Source: Phycisphaeraceae bacterium
GTDB lineage: Bacteria; Planctomycetota; Phycisphaerae; Phycisphaerales; UBA1924
DNA: 64,000 bases
Direction: 5' to 3'
Assembly: GCA_020639195.1 (NCBI GenBank)
Contig: JACKHB010000002.1
Location: 310,001-374,000, forward strand
The notes under the pieces were generated by a model, which saw only the letters and a list, made by a program, of their open reading frames with translations, had not been told where the DNA came from and did no database searches. Of the stretch, positions 33,139 to 44,800 are shown piece after piece; position 1 is the stretch's first letter; each line of letters begins with the position of its first letter. Position numbers and translations under genes: made by a program.

Positions 33139-33584
33139 CTCTGGCCGCTCCGCAGAGACACCGTGCTCAAATCGGCGTCTTCGCCCTCCCCCGACGGCAG
33201 GCCGTCTGCGCCGAGGCTGACGACCTCGAACGGGTGACCATTGGGCCCGGGGACGATGAGCTCGAATCGGCGCCCCCACGGATCGAGGAGCTGATCGGAC
33301 GGCATGTAGTAGCTGGCTCGCGGCGACGCGCGTCCGTCGGTGAGCGCGTCGAGCCCGACCCCGGGATCGGGCCAGGCGCCGAACTCGATGTGATACGCCT
33401 CGAGTTTGCCCGCGATGAGGCCCAACTGCGTGCGAGTCAGCTCGTGCTTGCCCTTGGCAAACGCGCCCGAGAAGCCGACCGCCAGCGTTCCCGCCAGGAG
33501 CCCAAGAATCACGACGACGGCGAGGACCTCGACGAGTGTCATGGCTCGACGCCAAGAGACCAAGCGCCCGCTACTCGGTGTCAT
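33135..33584 (-). CDS. gspG: GspG major pseudopilin
   Basis: 149 residues. Prepilin segment SWRRAMTLVEVLAVVVILGLLAGTLAVG; the residue at -1 is Ala, not the usual Gly, with Glu+5 present. The globular part has the GspG pattern KHELTRTQLGLIAGKLEAYHIEFGAWPDPGVGLDALTDG, SYYMPSDQLLDPWGRRFELIVPGPNGHPFEVVSLGADGLPSGEGEDADLS (quoted as separate landmarks), including LLDPWG.f and the Ca-loop S.GaDg..gGeG.daDi. Lies in the expected place between gspF and gspH. Confidence 0.92.
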   Translation of the reverse strand: MTPSSGRLVSWRRAMTLVEVLAVVVILGLLAGTLAVGFSGAFAKGKHELTRTQLGLIAGKLEAYHIEFGAWPDPGVGLDALTDGRASPRASYYMPSDQLLDPWGRRFELIVPGPNGHPFEVVSLGADGLPSGEGEDADLSTVSLRSGQR

Positions 33585-33585
33585 C

Positions 33586-34812
33586 TCAGACGATCTCCTT
33601 CATCCTGAGCAGCGGCAGCACCGCGGCCATGACCACCAGTCCGACCAGCACGGCCAAGAGGAGAATCGAACCGGGCTCGAGCAGGGCCGCCAGCCTCTCG
33701 GTCGCCCGACGCGACCGACGCGCGAGGCGATCGGCAGCCTTCGCAAGCACAGAATCGAGCTCGCCCGCCGCCTCGCCGGCTGAGACGACGCCGACCAGCT
33801 CATCATCGATGACGCCAGCCTCGCGGAGCGACCGCGCCACGGCCGCGCCCGTCTCGATTCGGTCCGCCGCGATGCGCATCGCCGAACCCACCCGCGATGC
33901 GCTCACACCCCGCAGGGATGCCGAGGACGCTCGCAGCGCTTCGACCAACGGAATACCGACGCGCACAAGATGGGCAAGCGTGAACAGCGCGTCGGCCAGG
34001 CACGCCTCTCGCGCGGGACGACCGATCCCGCCCGGGAACTTCCATGGACGTCGCGCCACGCCTTCGCGCATCGAATCCGGACCGCGCGAGATCCAGCCGA
34101 CCGCTCCAATCAGCACGAGAATGGCGACGACCAACAGCCAGCCGTATGACGCCAGCGCCGACCCAATCCGCATCACGGCCAGCGTGAGCCCGGGGACCGG
34201 AACGTCGGAGTCGGTCAGGATGGCGCAGAGCTGCGGCAGCGTGTGGGTGCTGAGGAACACGGTGACACCGATCGCCACCACGCCGACCAGCACCGGGTAG
34301 GTGAGAGCCTGTACCAGCTTCGATTCGAGGGCCTCGAGCCGGGCATCGCGTTCGCACGCCGCGCGCAAGGCGGCGGACAAGTCGCCCGAGAGTTCTCCGC
34401 ATCGGACCAGCGCCACATCCGCCGGATCGAACCACGCCGGCCTCTGGTCCATAGCCACACTCAGTGGCGAGCCCTCGCGAACCTCGTGCCGCACGGTGGC
34501 GATCATTGCGCTGGTCGCGCCGGGCGCCCGACCGAGCGTCGAGAGCGACTCCTCGAGGGGGATCCCGGCCCCGAGCATCGAGGCAAGCGCATCCAGGAGA
34601 TCAATCTTCGCTCGCCGTCGCCGCGCTCGCAGGACCGAAGCCCATCGGGTTGCGGTGACGGACCGTGCGCGCGCGGGCCTTACCTCAAGGGCCAGCAGCC
34701 CGATCCTCCGGAGCGATGCGCGAACATCCGCCGCGGACGAGGCTGACAGCAGCCCTCGACGATCCGATCCCCCGCCCTCCGCCAACGGGATGGCGCGGTA
34801 GCGATACAGCAT
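33586..34812 (-). CDS. gspF: GspF inner-membrane platform protein
   Basis: 408 residues from ATG 34812 (MLYRYRAIPLAEGGGSDRRG). Two T2SSF domains: LLDALASMLGAGIPLEESLSTLG with MRHEVREGSPLSVAMDQRP-type motif (VRHEVREGSPLSVAM), CGELSGDLSAALRAAC, and the repeat LADALFTLAHLVRVGIPLVEALRASS and VSAGEAAGELDSVLAKAAD. Membrane helices: YPVLVGVVAIGVTVFLS, LLVVAILVLIGAVGWIS and the final LLAVLVGLVVMAAVLPLL. Overlaps gspE stop by 1 nt (TGATG). Confidence 0.93.
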   Translation of the reverse strand: MLYRYRAIPLAEGGGSDRRGLLSASSAADVRASLRRIGLLALEVRPARARSVTATRWASVLRARRRRAKIDLLDALASMLGAGIPLEESLSTLGRAPGATSAMIATVRHEVREGSPLSVAMDQRPAWFDPADVALVRCGELSGDLSAALRAACERDARLEALESKLVQALTYPVLVGVVAIGVTVFLSTHTLPQLCAILTDSDVPVPGLTLAVMRIGSALASYGWLLVVAILVLIGAVGWISRGPDSMREGVARRPWKFPGGIGRPAREACLADALFTLAHLVRVGIPLVEALRASSASLRGVSASRVGSAMRIAADRIETGAAVARSLREAGVIDDELVGVVSAGEAAGELDSVLAKAADRLARRSRRATERLAALLEPGSILLLAVLVGLVVMAAVLPLLRMKEIV

Positions 34813-36401
34813 CACAGGGCCCCCACCGCGGCACAACGCGCCGGCTCAACGCAATCCTCTTCGGCGGCCAAGGTCACTCGCCGAACCTCCGCCTCGGTCG
34901 TCAGCCCGGCGCGAATCAAACTTCCGCCCGCATCACGCAGCGGCCTCATCCCGTTCCCAAGGGCGATGCGCCGAATCTCCGACGCCGTACCGCGCGCCGC
35001 GATCCGCTCGCGTAGAGGCTCGGTTACGGCGAGAAACTCGAACAGCGCGATCCGCCCCAGAAAGCCCGAGTGAAGACACGCCTCGCACCCGTGACCGCGG
35101 CAGTCCGCATGCACTCTCCGCACCAACCGCTGGGCCATCACGGCCGACAGGCTCGTGCTCAGCAGGAACGGCTCGACCCCCAGATCGAGCAGGCGGGTCA
35201 CCGCGGTCGGCGCATCGTTCGTGTGCAGCGTGGAGAACACAAGGTGCCCCGTGAGCGAGGCCTGGATGGCGATCCGTGCCGTGTCCGCATCACGAATCTC
35301 CCCGACCATGATCACATCGGGGTCCTGCCGGAGAATGTGCCGCAGCCCCGCGGCGAACGTCACCCCCTTGCGCGCATTGACCTGGGCCTGGCTCACGCCC
35401 ACCCCAGACAACTCATACTCGATCGGATCCTCGATCGTCATGATGTTGAGCGGGCACGCCCCGCCCCCATCCGGCACGGGATGCGCCGAGAGCCATCGGA
35501 GCGTGGCGTACAGCGTCGTGGTCTTGCCCGATCCGGTCGGGCCCGTGAGCAGCACGATCCCGCTCGAGCGCGAGGCCCGATCGAGATACGCCGCGCGGAT
35601 CGCCCCGGGCATCCCCAGGCCCTCGAAGTCGGTGGGGCGCTGCGACGGGTCGTTGTCCAGCAGCCGAATCACCACACGCTCACCGTGGCTGGTCGGCAGC
35701 GTGCTGATCCGGAGATCGACGACGCGCGGCCCGCGACGCCCGCCCCGCTCATCGGGCAGCGCCGACCCGATGGAGACCGACGCCCGACCGTCCTGAGGGA
35801 CCCGTCGTTCGGCGATGTCCATCTTCGCCATCACCTTGATGCGGCCAACGACAAGCGGCGTCAGTGCACGGTCGATCTCCCGGTCAGTGAACATCGCCCC
35901 ATCGACGCGGTACCGAACCAGCGTCCGATCTTCCAGCGGCTGGACATGAACATCGCTGGCTCGCAGCGTGAGCGCACGAAAGAGCATCGAATCGACCGTC
36001 CGAACCACGTCACCCTTGCCGGACGTGGACAACAGGTCTCGGTCGGCCAGCTCAAGTCCGAGTTCCGTATCACTCGACGGCTGGTCCTGCTGCCCGCCCC
36101 CGACCGGCCCATCAAGCCCATACGCGGCGTCCACATCCCGCGCGATGGCTTCGGGTGCATCCCTGCGCACCCGAATCGCTCGCCCCAATCGCACGCCGAC
36201 ATTGAACACCGCCGCGGGATCGCTGGAATCTGTCGCGCGCAGAATCTCGCACCCGTCCTCCACACCCTCCGACAGCACCAGGTGCAGCCGGGCAAAGTCC
36301 CTGGAGATCAGCGCCAGGAAGTCCCCGCTCGGCGCGCTGCGCGCTCCGCCTCCAGGCCCATCCCCGTGCGCCTGACAATCCGCGGCCGCAGGCGAGCTCA
36401 C
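34812..36401 (-). CDS. gspE: GspE secretion ATPase
   Basis: 529 residues; GTG start at 36401 overlapping the gspD stop (GTGA). N-terminal region 1-160 is less conserved. The catalytic part has KVMAKMDIAERRVPQDGRAS, VDLRISTLPTSHGERVVIRLLD, Walker A GPTGSGKTTTLYATL, the Asp box TIEDPIEYELSGVGVSQAQVN, Walker B DPDVIMVGEIRDADTARIA, and His box LTGHLVFSTLHTND. A reduced zinc motif CRGHGCEAC remains near the C-terminus (three of the usual four cysteines). Powers pseudopilus assembly. Confidence 0.95.
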   Translation of the reverse strand: MSSPAAADCQAHGDGPGGGARSAPSGDFLALISRDFARLHLVLSEGVEDGCEILRATDSSDPAAVFNVGVRLGRAIRVRRDAPEAIARDVDAAYGLDGPVGGGQQDQPSSDTELGLELADRDLLSTSGKGDVVRTVDSMLFRALTLRASDVHVQPLEDRTLVRYRVDGAMFTDREIDRALTPLVVGRIKVMAKMDIAERRVPQDGRASVSIGSALPDERGGRRGPRVVDLRISTLPTSHGERVVIRLLDNDPSQRPTDFEGLGMPGAIRAAYLDRASRSSGIVLLTGPTGSGKTTTLYATLRWLSAHPVPDGGGACPLNIMTIEDPIEYELSGVGVSQAQVNARKGVTFAAGLRHILRQDPDVIMVGEIRDADTARIAIQASLTGHLVFSTLHTNDAPTAVTRLLDLGVEPFLLSTSLSAVMAQRLVRRVHADCRGHGCEACLHSGFLGRIALFEFLAVTEPLRERIAARGTASEIRRIALGNGMRPLRDAGGSLIRAGLTTEAEVRRVTLAAEEDCVEPARCAAVGAL

Positions 36402-38542
36402 CGGATGATCCTCGGCTCGACCCGCGGCCAGCCGTCGTCGATCCCCACGTCTTCCGCACCGACCTCGCTCAGATACTTGAGGTCCTCGAACCCGCGATCC
36501 CGAAGGACGCTCGCACGAAGAAACACGTAGAACCGCGAGCGAGACTGGTTTCTCGAGCGCGACCGGAACGCCTCCTTGATGATCGGGACCGATCCGACAA
36601 TCGGGATACGGCTCTCCGCGTCACCGTCGCTGACGACCTCGATCCCGCCGAGCGCGATCGTGAACCCGTCCGGAATCGTGGCGACGCTCTGCATCCGCGT
36701 CTGCTGCCGCGGCGGCGGAATCGAGGGATTGCTGGCCTCCCCGACGAACGCGCTCAGCGACACCGAGTACTCCAGCAGCAGGTGCGCCGCCTCGGAGATC
36801 TGCGGCCGCACCGTCACGGTGGTGCCGGCATCGGACGTGCCTCCAAACGACGTCGTCGCCACCGTGTCGGAGGCATTCACGCTAATGAACGGCTGCTGCA
36901 GCACGGCGTCGAGCGTGCCCTGCTGGTTGTTCATCACGAGAAGCCGCGGCATCGACAGCGATCGACCCTGGTTCAGCGTCTCCAGGGCCCGTAGCACGAC
37001 CGTGAATTCACCGGGGCTCAGGACCAGGCCGGTCAGTCCCGCGGGGTCACCGACCGATCGCGCAGGATCAGCGCCCCCGGACGACAGACCGAACAGCGAT
37101 GCCAGCCGCGTGCTGAGATTCCCCGAGCGAATCAGCGCATCGATCTCAACGCCGAGATCCCGCGTCTGTCCCTCGGTCAGGCTGATGAGCAGCACCTCGA
37201 CTTGGACTTGTGGCTGCCGGACATCCAGATCCTCGATGAGCCGCGCCAGTCGCTCCAGGACCAGGGGCTCGGCGACGACGATCAGCGCATTGGCCGCCTC
37301 GTCCGGCGTGATCGAGATGGATCCTCGTCGCGCTCCGGCAGCGGCGTGCTTCAACCCATCCTCAGTCGCGACCTCTGGCGCCAACGCAGAGTCCGCCGAG
37401 TCCGCACCGCCCGCATCGAACGTGCCCGATGCGATCAGGCCGCCAAGCACCGAGGCCACCTCGCTGACCGGCCTGTTCCGGAGCGTGAAATGCCGCACCG
37501 GACGGCGAGCGGACGGTGGCATCGCATCCAGCCGCTCGATGAGTTCACTCGTGATTGACTGCGCCCATCCCGGCGCACTCACGATGATCGAGCCCGTGAG
37601 CGAATCCACTACGATGTCCGCCGCCTCACCCGACAGCAACTGCTCCAACAACGCCGCGACATCTCCCGGCGCATGGTGCCGCGGCACGTACGTCCGTCGC
37701 TCTGCGTCGCCGGGCACATCCAGTGACCCGATGATGCCTCGCCACGCCGGCTCGTCCTCGGCCGGGCACACCACCACTACCGCTCGGTCGTCGGCCGAGA
37801 CAAAGAGATCCCCGCGTGGTGCGCTGGGCGTCCGCGCCGATGCGAGCCGCTTGGCTACGTCCACCATCCGTGAGGGCGGGACGTGCCGAACCTCGATCCG
37901 CTCGGTCGAGCAACCCGCCTGCGGGCCCTCCAGCCGCCCGAGCAAGTCGATCGCTTGCTCAAGGCGCGAATGAGTGTCGCTGATCAAGATCGCTCCGCCT
38001 CCAAGGACGGTGATCGCTCCCCCCGGCTTGCCCAGCATCTGGCGCAGGGTCTCAAGGCCCGCGGCAGATGGACCCCGGGGGATCAGCACCGACCTGAAGC
38101 CGGGCCGCCCGATCCCGCAATCGGAGTCGGGGCCAAGACGCGAGGCTTCGTCGGTCGTCACGAACTCCGAAAGAGTCACAACCCGGCATGCCGCCGCGGC
38201 ATCCTGCAACCGAACCACACTCAAGCCCACGCCTCCGGGGGGCTCAATGGTCGTGAATCCGCGCGAGGCGAGGATCCGATTGGTCAGGTCCCACAGTTCG
38301 CCGTCGGCAATCTCCCGTCCAAGCCGGATTGTGGCCGTGGCCTTGAGCGCTTGAGCGTCATAATCAATGTTCAATCGCAATCGCTGGGCGCACAGATCAA
38401 GCAGACGGGCCAGCGACAGGTCGCCAGCGAGTGCAACCGTCGGTGGCCCAGAGAGTTGCGCGAAGCTCACGCCGGGACCCGCAATGAGCGCACACACTCC
38501 CGCGCAGATCATGTGTCGAAGGCCACGCACGTTCGAACGCAT
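36398..38542 (-). CDS. gspD: GspD secretin
   Basis: 714 residues from ATG 38542. Signal peptide GLRHMICAGVCALIAGPGVSFAQ. N0 domain LSLARLLDLCAQRLRLNIDYDAQALKATATI, further N-domains (VRHVPPSRMVDVAKRLAS, YVPRHHAPGDVAALLEQLLSG, FTLRNRPVSEVASVLGGLI), then the secretin core VQVEVLLISLTEGQTRDLGV, TTVTVRPQISEAAHLLLEYSVSL and the gate-near GFTIALGGIEVVSDGDAESRIPIVGSVPIIKEAF with FYVFLRASVLRD. Forms the outer-membrane channel. First gene of the operon; divergent from the RHS gene across a region with two palindromes. Confidence 0.95.
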   Translation of the reverse strand: MRSNVRGLRHMICAGVCALIAGPGVSFAQLSGPPTVALAGDLSLARLLDLCAQRLRLNIDYDAQALKATATIRLGREIADGELWDLTNRILASRGFTTIEPPGGVGLSVVRLQDAAAACRVVTLSEFVTTDEASRLGPDSDCGIGRPGFRSVLIPRGPSAAGLETLRQMLGKPGGAITVLGGGAILISDTHSRLEQAIDLLGRLEGPQAGCSTERIEVRHVPPSRMVDVAKRLASARTPSAPRGDLFVSADDRAVVVVCPAEDEPAWRGIIGSLDVPGDAERRTYVPRHHAPGDVAALLEQLLSGEAADIVVDSLTGSIIVSAPGWAQSITSELIERLDAMPPSARRPVRHFTLRNRPVSEVASVLGGLIASGTFDAGGADSADSALAPEVATEDGLKHAAAGARRGSISITPDEAANALIVVAEPLVLERLARLIEDLDVRQPQVQVEVLLISLTEGQTRDLGVEIDALIRSGNLSTRLASLFGLSSGGADPARSVGDPAGLTGLVLSPGEFTVVLRALETLNQGRSLSMPRLLVMNNQQGTLDAVLQQPFISVNASDTVATTSFGGTSDAGTTVTVRPQISEAAHLLLEYSVSLSAFVGEASNPSIPPPRQQTRMQSVATIPDGFTIALGGIEVVSDGDAESRIPIVGSVPIIKEAFRSRSRNQSRSRFYVFLRASVLRDRGFEDLKYLSEVGAEDVGIDDGWPRVEPRIIR

Positions 38543-38647
38543 GGGCGGCACTGATATCACACCGCCGACACATGCGCAAACATGTCGATCACACTCTTAT
38601 GGTTTCCAACACTCTTTGCACAATTGACCCGCACGCGCGGGTGTCAG

Positions 38648-38707
38648 TGTCGCGAGACTGCGACAGAATCCCTCCTGAGACTCGGGTTTTGTCGCGGATT
38701 CGCGACA
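38648..38707. promoter_or_regulatory. Twin palindromic sites between the secretion operon and the RHS gene
   Basis: TGTCGC-N6-GCGACA occurs at 38648-38665 and again at 38690-38707 (the second extends to TGTCGCG-N4-CGCGACA). Centres are exactly 42 bp apart (four helical turns). They lie in the 295-bp intergenic region 38543-38837, closer to the RHS start than to gspD. No good -35/-10 pair is evident to me. Confidence 0.6.
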
Positions 38708-38837
38708 CGCACCACGTTTCAAGATTTGCACTTGCGAGGATCCCCCGCGGCTCTCTAGATTCCCGCGCATCGCACGAACGCGCTCTGCCCACTTGGACGT
38801 GGCGGGCGCGGCGCGAGCCCTCCGGGAGACCCTGCTG

Positions 38838-41800
38838 ATGCTTAGGACGCTCACGAGCACGTGTGGTGTGATCGCGCTTTCCATGATCACCGCTCGCCCC
38901 GGACGTGCGCAGGTGCTGCCGCCCGACTGGCTCCCGGATCCGGCATTCCTCGAGCCGTGCCCGGTGTGTGGGGGATTTCCCGGAATTGAGGGTGGTGATC
39001 CCGGCGACTGCGATGCGGAACACGGCCAGTTCCTCTCGATGTGCTGGTCCGGCAATCCTGAGTGCCTAGATCCGATTCCGCCCGATCCGACCTGTTTGCA
39101 GGCGCTCTCGTCATCGAATGGCCACACACTGAATGTGCATCTGTCGTGGGGAGTCTCCGCCGGTGACTATCCGCCTCGAAGCCTGGACCCGGTGAGCAGT
39201 TCATCGCCGTTGCTCGCGGCCGGGGTCGCCCACTATCGAGGCCCCACGGCGCATGCCGAACGTCCAACGATCGCCGGAACGATCGATGCCATCACGGGCG
39301 CGCCGCTGCTACAGGACGTGGACCTTGTATTGCCATTTGGCACCGCGGTCTTTCGCCACGTGCGAACGTACTCGGAGTTGCCGGGAATCGGAAAGTCCGA
39401 GTTCGGGCAGTGCTTTGGCGCCGGCAGCACTGGCATGCTGGCGGGCGAAACCCTCTGGGACTGGCACGGTCAGGGCTGGATGATGGGGGAGAACCCCCTC
39501 TTCCTCATCGACGCCACGTGGTGGGCCTCGGTGTATCCGACTGGGACGCCGCGATGCTACTTCATGCCCGATGCGCACCATGCGATCCCGTTCGTCTTCA
39601 GCCCCGACCTCGGCGAGTACACGGCGCCACCTCAGTTTGATGCACAGCTTGAGCACAATGGGACGTGGGATCCGATTGCGGGCTCATGGTGGGAGTGGGA
39701 TGGCCAGGACTGGATCGACCATCGCCCCACCACCTTCTCCGTGTGGCTGCAGAATCGCTCGGTGCGATACACCATCCAGGCGCTCTACGAGGATGCGGGC
39801 GTCTGGGGCCAGGACCCCGAGACCGGCTACCCCATCTCGCGACGCAAGCCACCGGCGGCTACGGGGCCCGCGCACACGCATCCGGATGGATCACGAAGCG
39901 GTATCGGAACGCCGTACTACGGCCTGTGCACGTCCATCGATGATCGGTACGGCAATCGCGTGGAGATCGAGTACTGCGGCTTCCGACAAACGGGGTGTGA
40001 TCACGATGATCCGGGAGGCTGCCTCGCCTGTTGCCAGAACTGTCATGAGAAGGGCCAGATCCGACGGGTGCGCCTGCTCACGGGCGTGGATGTCGAGACC
40101 GGCATCGGCGGAGACGTGCGATGGACGCTCGTCTATGTGCATCGCGAGTTCAACAAGTGGCAAGATCCCGCGAATTCGGAATGGCACACACCACAGACCG
40201 CGGTCATGTCGATCCTCGTGTATGAGAACGACGTCGAACTATGGGATCCCAACGATCCCGAAGAGGTTCTGAGTTGCCTGACCTATCGACTCGGAGACGA
40301 GCCATTCGTGCGCCCGACGCCTCCGACATCGTGTCCGGAGGAGTCGGACCGGTGGGACGAGCTCAAGCTCATCGACGCGGCCGATGAGGTCGCCTACTTC
40401 GGTCTGCCCGACAACTGGCGGCACAGAGTGCGGTACCTGTATTGGGAGCAGACGTGCGCGTTTGACGATGAGTCCAGCGGTGAGCACGACGCGTACCCCG
40501 ACTGGGATTTCGATACCGGCAGATTGATCAAGGTCAGCCGTTCGTCCCGCGACCTTACTGAAGAACCTCGGCCTCCCGGAGAGTTGATCCCCGAGAGCAC
40601 GACGCACACGCTGTACCGCTACGAGCCGCGGCCGTTTGTCCTTGATCAGGCGGGATTCCAGCCCGACGGGCTGACCCTCACCGCGATGTGGGGACCGAGC
40701 ACGATCAACGCGATCCGAGAGGCACTGGAGCATCCCGAGGTGGATTCGGACAAGCTCGAACTCCTCGAGCAATGGCCGCTCCGCCTGCTGCGGAAGAACC
40801 CGCGGGTGTATGCGGCGCCGTATCTGGCTGCGGTCACACCTCAGGCGTCGCAGAGCGAGACTCTCCCCGCGGCCCTCCAGGGCGTTGCGTATCGCCCGCT
40901 GCTGCAGCTCGCCGATCAACGTCTGATTCGGTGGTCTTCGGAGACGGTGTTCGAGGACTATGCGACGAGCGCATTCGCTGAAGAACTCCTGACTGAGTTC
41001 CTTGCGCTCCCCAACGACAGCTCCGGCACACGCCCGGTCGCGCTCGCCCCAGGCTTCGCGGAGTTTGTCGATCGGCGAAGCTCGCAACTGCCCCGCCGCT
41101 ACCGCGTGTTTCAGTTTCTCAATACGCCTCTGCGGGACCAGCCCACCCACGGCAGCGAAGTCGTGCTGTACCAAGGGATGAGCAACACGAGCCAGCATCT
41201 CCTGGCGCCATATCGCAGCCTGCTCCACTATCCATACATTCTCTTGAGCGGTCGACCCGGCGACTCAGAAACACCGGATCCGGGAGGCGAGTACGCCAGT
41301 GTGATCCCGCTTGACACCCCGATGTGGATCACGGTCGTGGATGAGTATGCCGGTGGCTTTCACGCCAGCGACAGCCCATCAACGGAAGAATCTCAGATCG
41401 GGCAGTACGAGTTCGAGATCAGCGGCCTGCAGTACGTGCGCCCCGACAACCTCGAGGTGCCGACGACCCGACGCGTGATCATGATGAATGCCGCGGGATA
41501 CGTGCTCAAGGACCGCACCTGGAACATCCGGTCCGGAGAGATCACGCAAGACAGCGGCCTGATGGTCAGCTACATCTATGAGAGCGGCACGCTGGACCCG
41601 AACCACAACGGACAGGTCGATGCCGAAGAGACCCACCTTCCAACGATTCGTGTCAAAGAGAAGCGATCACTGGGCTGGAGCGCGGCTCGTCTCGAGGACG
41701 AGCACGAGTCCCGGGGCCTTGTCACCGTCTACGACTACGACGACGACGATGGATGGACGACCGAGGTCGGCGCGATCGGGGTGCGCAGGGGGGGGCCCGA

Positions 41801-44800
41801 CGCCGGCGACACGAACCCGCCCGGACCCGTCACGTGGGTGTCGCAGTTCATCCGAGATCGCGACTCCGACCGCCCCGATCTCGTGCGCTACGAGCTCGGG
41901 TTCTTTGAGCCCAGGGACACGCTGCTGCCGTACGACACGTCGATCGATCAGTACTCGCTGCTGGATCCGAGCATCATCGCGACCGGCGTCGCGGTCATCG
42001 CGCACGACTACGTGCTCGCCGAAGAGGGTCCGTCGTGGGTCAAGGGGAAAGTGCTCAGCGAGAGCACCGTCAGGTCCGGTGCGCGCAAGTCGCCCGACTC
42101 ACAGCCCTACCTCGCCATCGACCGAACCGAGTACAGCTACGAGTCGTCGTGGGCGCATCAGTTCCGCACATACGGCACATCGGCCCATCCCGAGTACGCA
42201 AGCGGAGACGAAGCCGAGCTGTTCGTCGACTACGTGCAGTTGGACTGGCAGGGCCAACCCCGCCTGCGGGTCTCGGACGTCGAAGTCGATGGCGACGGCG
42301 TCGTGATCGCCCTTCCCGGGCACCTCTCGGGAACAGACAGCACCATCGACTCTCCCGACGACCTCGAGCGTGAATCTCTCCTGGATCCCCTCAATCACTG
42401 GACGTACTCCGAATTCAACGATCGCGGCCTGAAGCGAGAAGAGACCCACCAGGGCCTGCGCACGGAAGTCTCGTGGATTCAGTTCGAAGAGGAGATTGGC
42501 TCCGGCCCCGAGGTCTCTCTCATCGAAGAGCAGTGGATCTTCAAGGACATCGTGATTGACTCCCAGGGCAACCCACACATGGGCAGCGCCATGTCGCCCG
42601 GCGAGATCAACCGGTTCTACGCGGGACGCCTGATCAAGTCCGGCCGCTACCGATGGCCCTCTGAAGGACAGGGCGTTGACCCATACCAGGCCGGCCAAGT
42701 CGAATTGCTGTCAGAGCTCGTGCCCTTGTACGACTCTTCCGGGCGCATGAGCGGCCTGAACGCCGAGGGGACAGAGGGCGAGGAGCCAGTCAAGGCGCGC
42801 ATCGCTTTCGACGCCTTCGGCGCGGTCAACCGAGAACGGCACCCCGACGGCACGGTCAGTCGGAACGTCAACGACCCGCTCGGACGCCTGGAACGCGTCT
42901 ATCGCGGCACGAAGGACATCCACGAGTACTGGGGCACCGGCACTCCCGGCCAGCCAGCGCAGTGGGACGACAACCTCGTCCTCGTTGAGAAACGCTACTA
43001 CAGCGACGGCACGCCCACCGGCGGCGCCGACACCATCGAGGGCGGCCCCAACGACGCGGGACAACTTCTCGGGGTCCGCCGCCTTCGCGGAAAGCCCGAC
43101 AACCAGTACGAGCAATACGACGGCAACGGCGACCTGATCGCGCCATCCAGCGAAGACACCGACGGATTCCTCGAACGCTTCGGGTACGACTGGCGCATGC
43201 GCCACGTGTGGACACAGCGGCTCGGCGAGGATCCCGACGGCGACGACCCCGAGGAGCCCGACGTCCTGACCCACACCTTTACGTGGCTCGATAATCTCGA
43301 TCGCGTGCGCTTCGTCGCGACCTACGGCGCCGACGCCCCAAACGAAGATCCCAACCTCGACCCGCGCTTGCTCGACGAATCGTGCCAGACTCCCAACGAG
43401 GCGGCCGACATCATCTCCGGCCACACGGTCGGCGGGCAGGGCCTGCGCCGGCTGAGCGAGACCATCTACAACTCTCGCGGCCAAGTCGAGGAGCAGCGCG
43501 AGTACGACGTCGGCGACGCCAGCGGCGAGTCGTATCTCTCCACGCTGACCTTCTACGACCACGCCGATCGCCCCATCTGGACCCGACAGCCCAATGGCCT
43601 CATCCAGCGCACCGTGTACGACGCCCTCGGCCGGCAGGTCCGCGGCGTCACCGCCGTCGTAGACGAGTTCGATGTCGAGACCGTTCTCACTCAGACCCTT
43701 ACCGGATACGACGAATTCGGGCACATCGCGTCCATCCAGACGCGCGAGCGCCTCCACGACGCCGCGCCCGGCGACCCGCTCGACGAGACCAACAGCGTCG
43801 CGTCCTACGTCTACCAGTACCACGACCGCGATGGCCGTCTGCTGTCGAGCGTTGATCTCGGGACCGGCAGCGACGACGATCAGTTCGTCGAGGAGCCCGA
43901 TGCGCCGGAGCGCCCTCCCGGCTTCACCGGGGGCGAAGCTTCTCATCCACGATGGGTGCATCTCGGCGGCTGGGAACGCGAGCTTGAACAGCTCCCCGAG
44001 TGGATCAAGCTGACGAGCTACGAGTACGACCGCGAAGGCCGGCAGGTCGCCATTATGCACCCTGACGGCTCGCGGACGACAAATGTCTACGACTCGCTCG
44101 GGCAACTCGTGCTCATGGCCGAAAATGTCACCGCGACGACAAGCAGCGAGCGTCGTCGTACCGCATATCAATATCGGGATGGTCGACTGATCAAGATCGC
44201 CGCGATCTTGGAGGGTCCTTCAACTCCTACAAATTCTCAAGAGGTTGGATTTGTCTTCGAGTTCGATGACGGCTCCGCCCAAATCACTGAGTTTCGATAC
44301 GGGGCCGAGGTCGTCCAGCGCGACCCCGACACCGGAGATCTCACCGTCATCAGCCGCAACGGCGCCTGGATCGGCAGCGTCCACTTCCCCGACACCGCCA
44401 CGGGTCAGCCCGCCGAAGACCCCGACCTCTCCTTCCAGTACTACTCCGACGGTCTGCTCGCCACGCGCACCGACGCCCGCGGCGTCACTTTCACCCACGT
44501 CTACGACGCCCTGGGCAACCGCGTCCAGACCCTCGCCGACATGTCAGCCTGGACCGGCGACACGGCGCCGGCCGATCGCATCGACCGCATCGACTTCACC
44601 TACGACCTGCCCACCGGCGAACTGCTCGACTCGCTCGCCTCGACCGACGGTGATCCGCAGGAGATCGTCGCCCACACCCGCTACGCCTACGACCCCCGAG
44701 GCAATCTCCTCAAGGAGATCCAGCAGCACGGCCAGGCGATCGACGAGCAGGACCCAGACGATTCGCCGCACATCCTCTATGCCTGGACCTTCGCCGGAGC

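Noticed and set aside
35070..36530. 486-codon open frame on the plus strand
   Set aside because: Antisense to gspE; His/Arg/Pro-rich with no domain.
38543..38837. Sigma-70 style promoters for gspD and the RHS gene
   Set aside because: TTGACC at about 38624 and other hexamer-like words have no partner at proper spacing, so I do not list promoters here.
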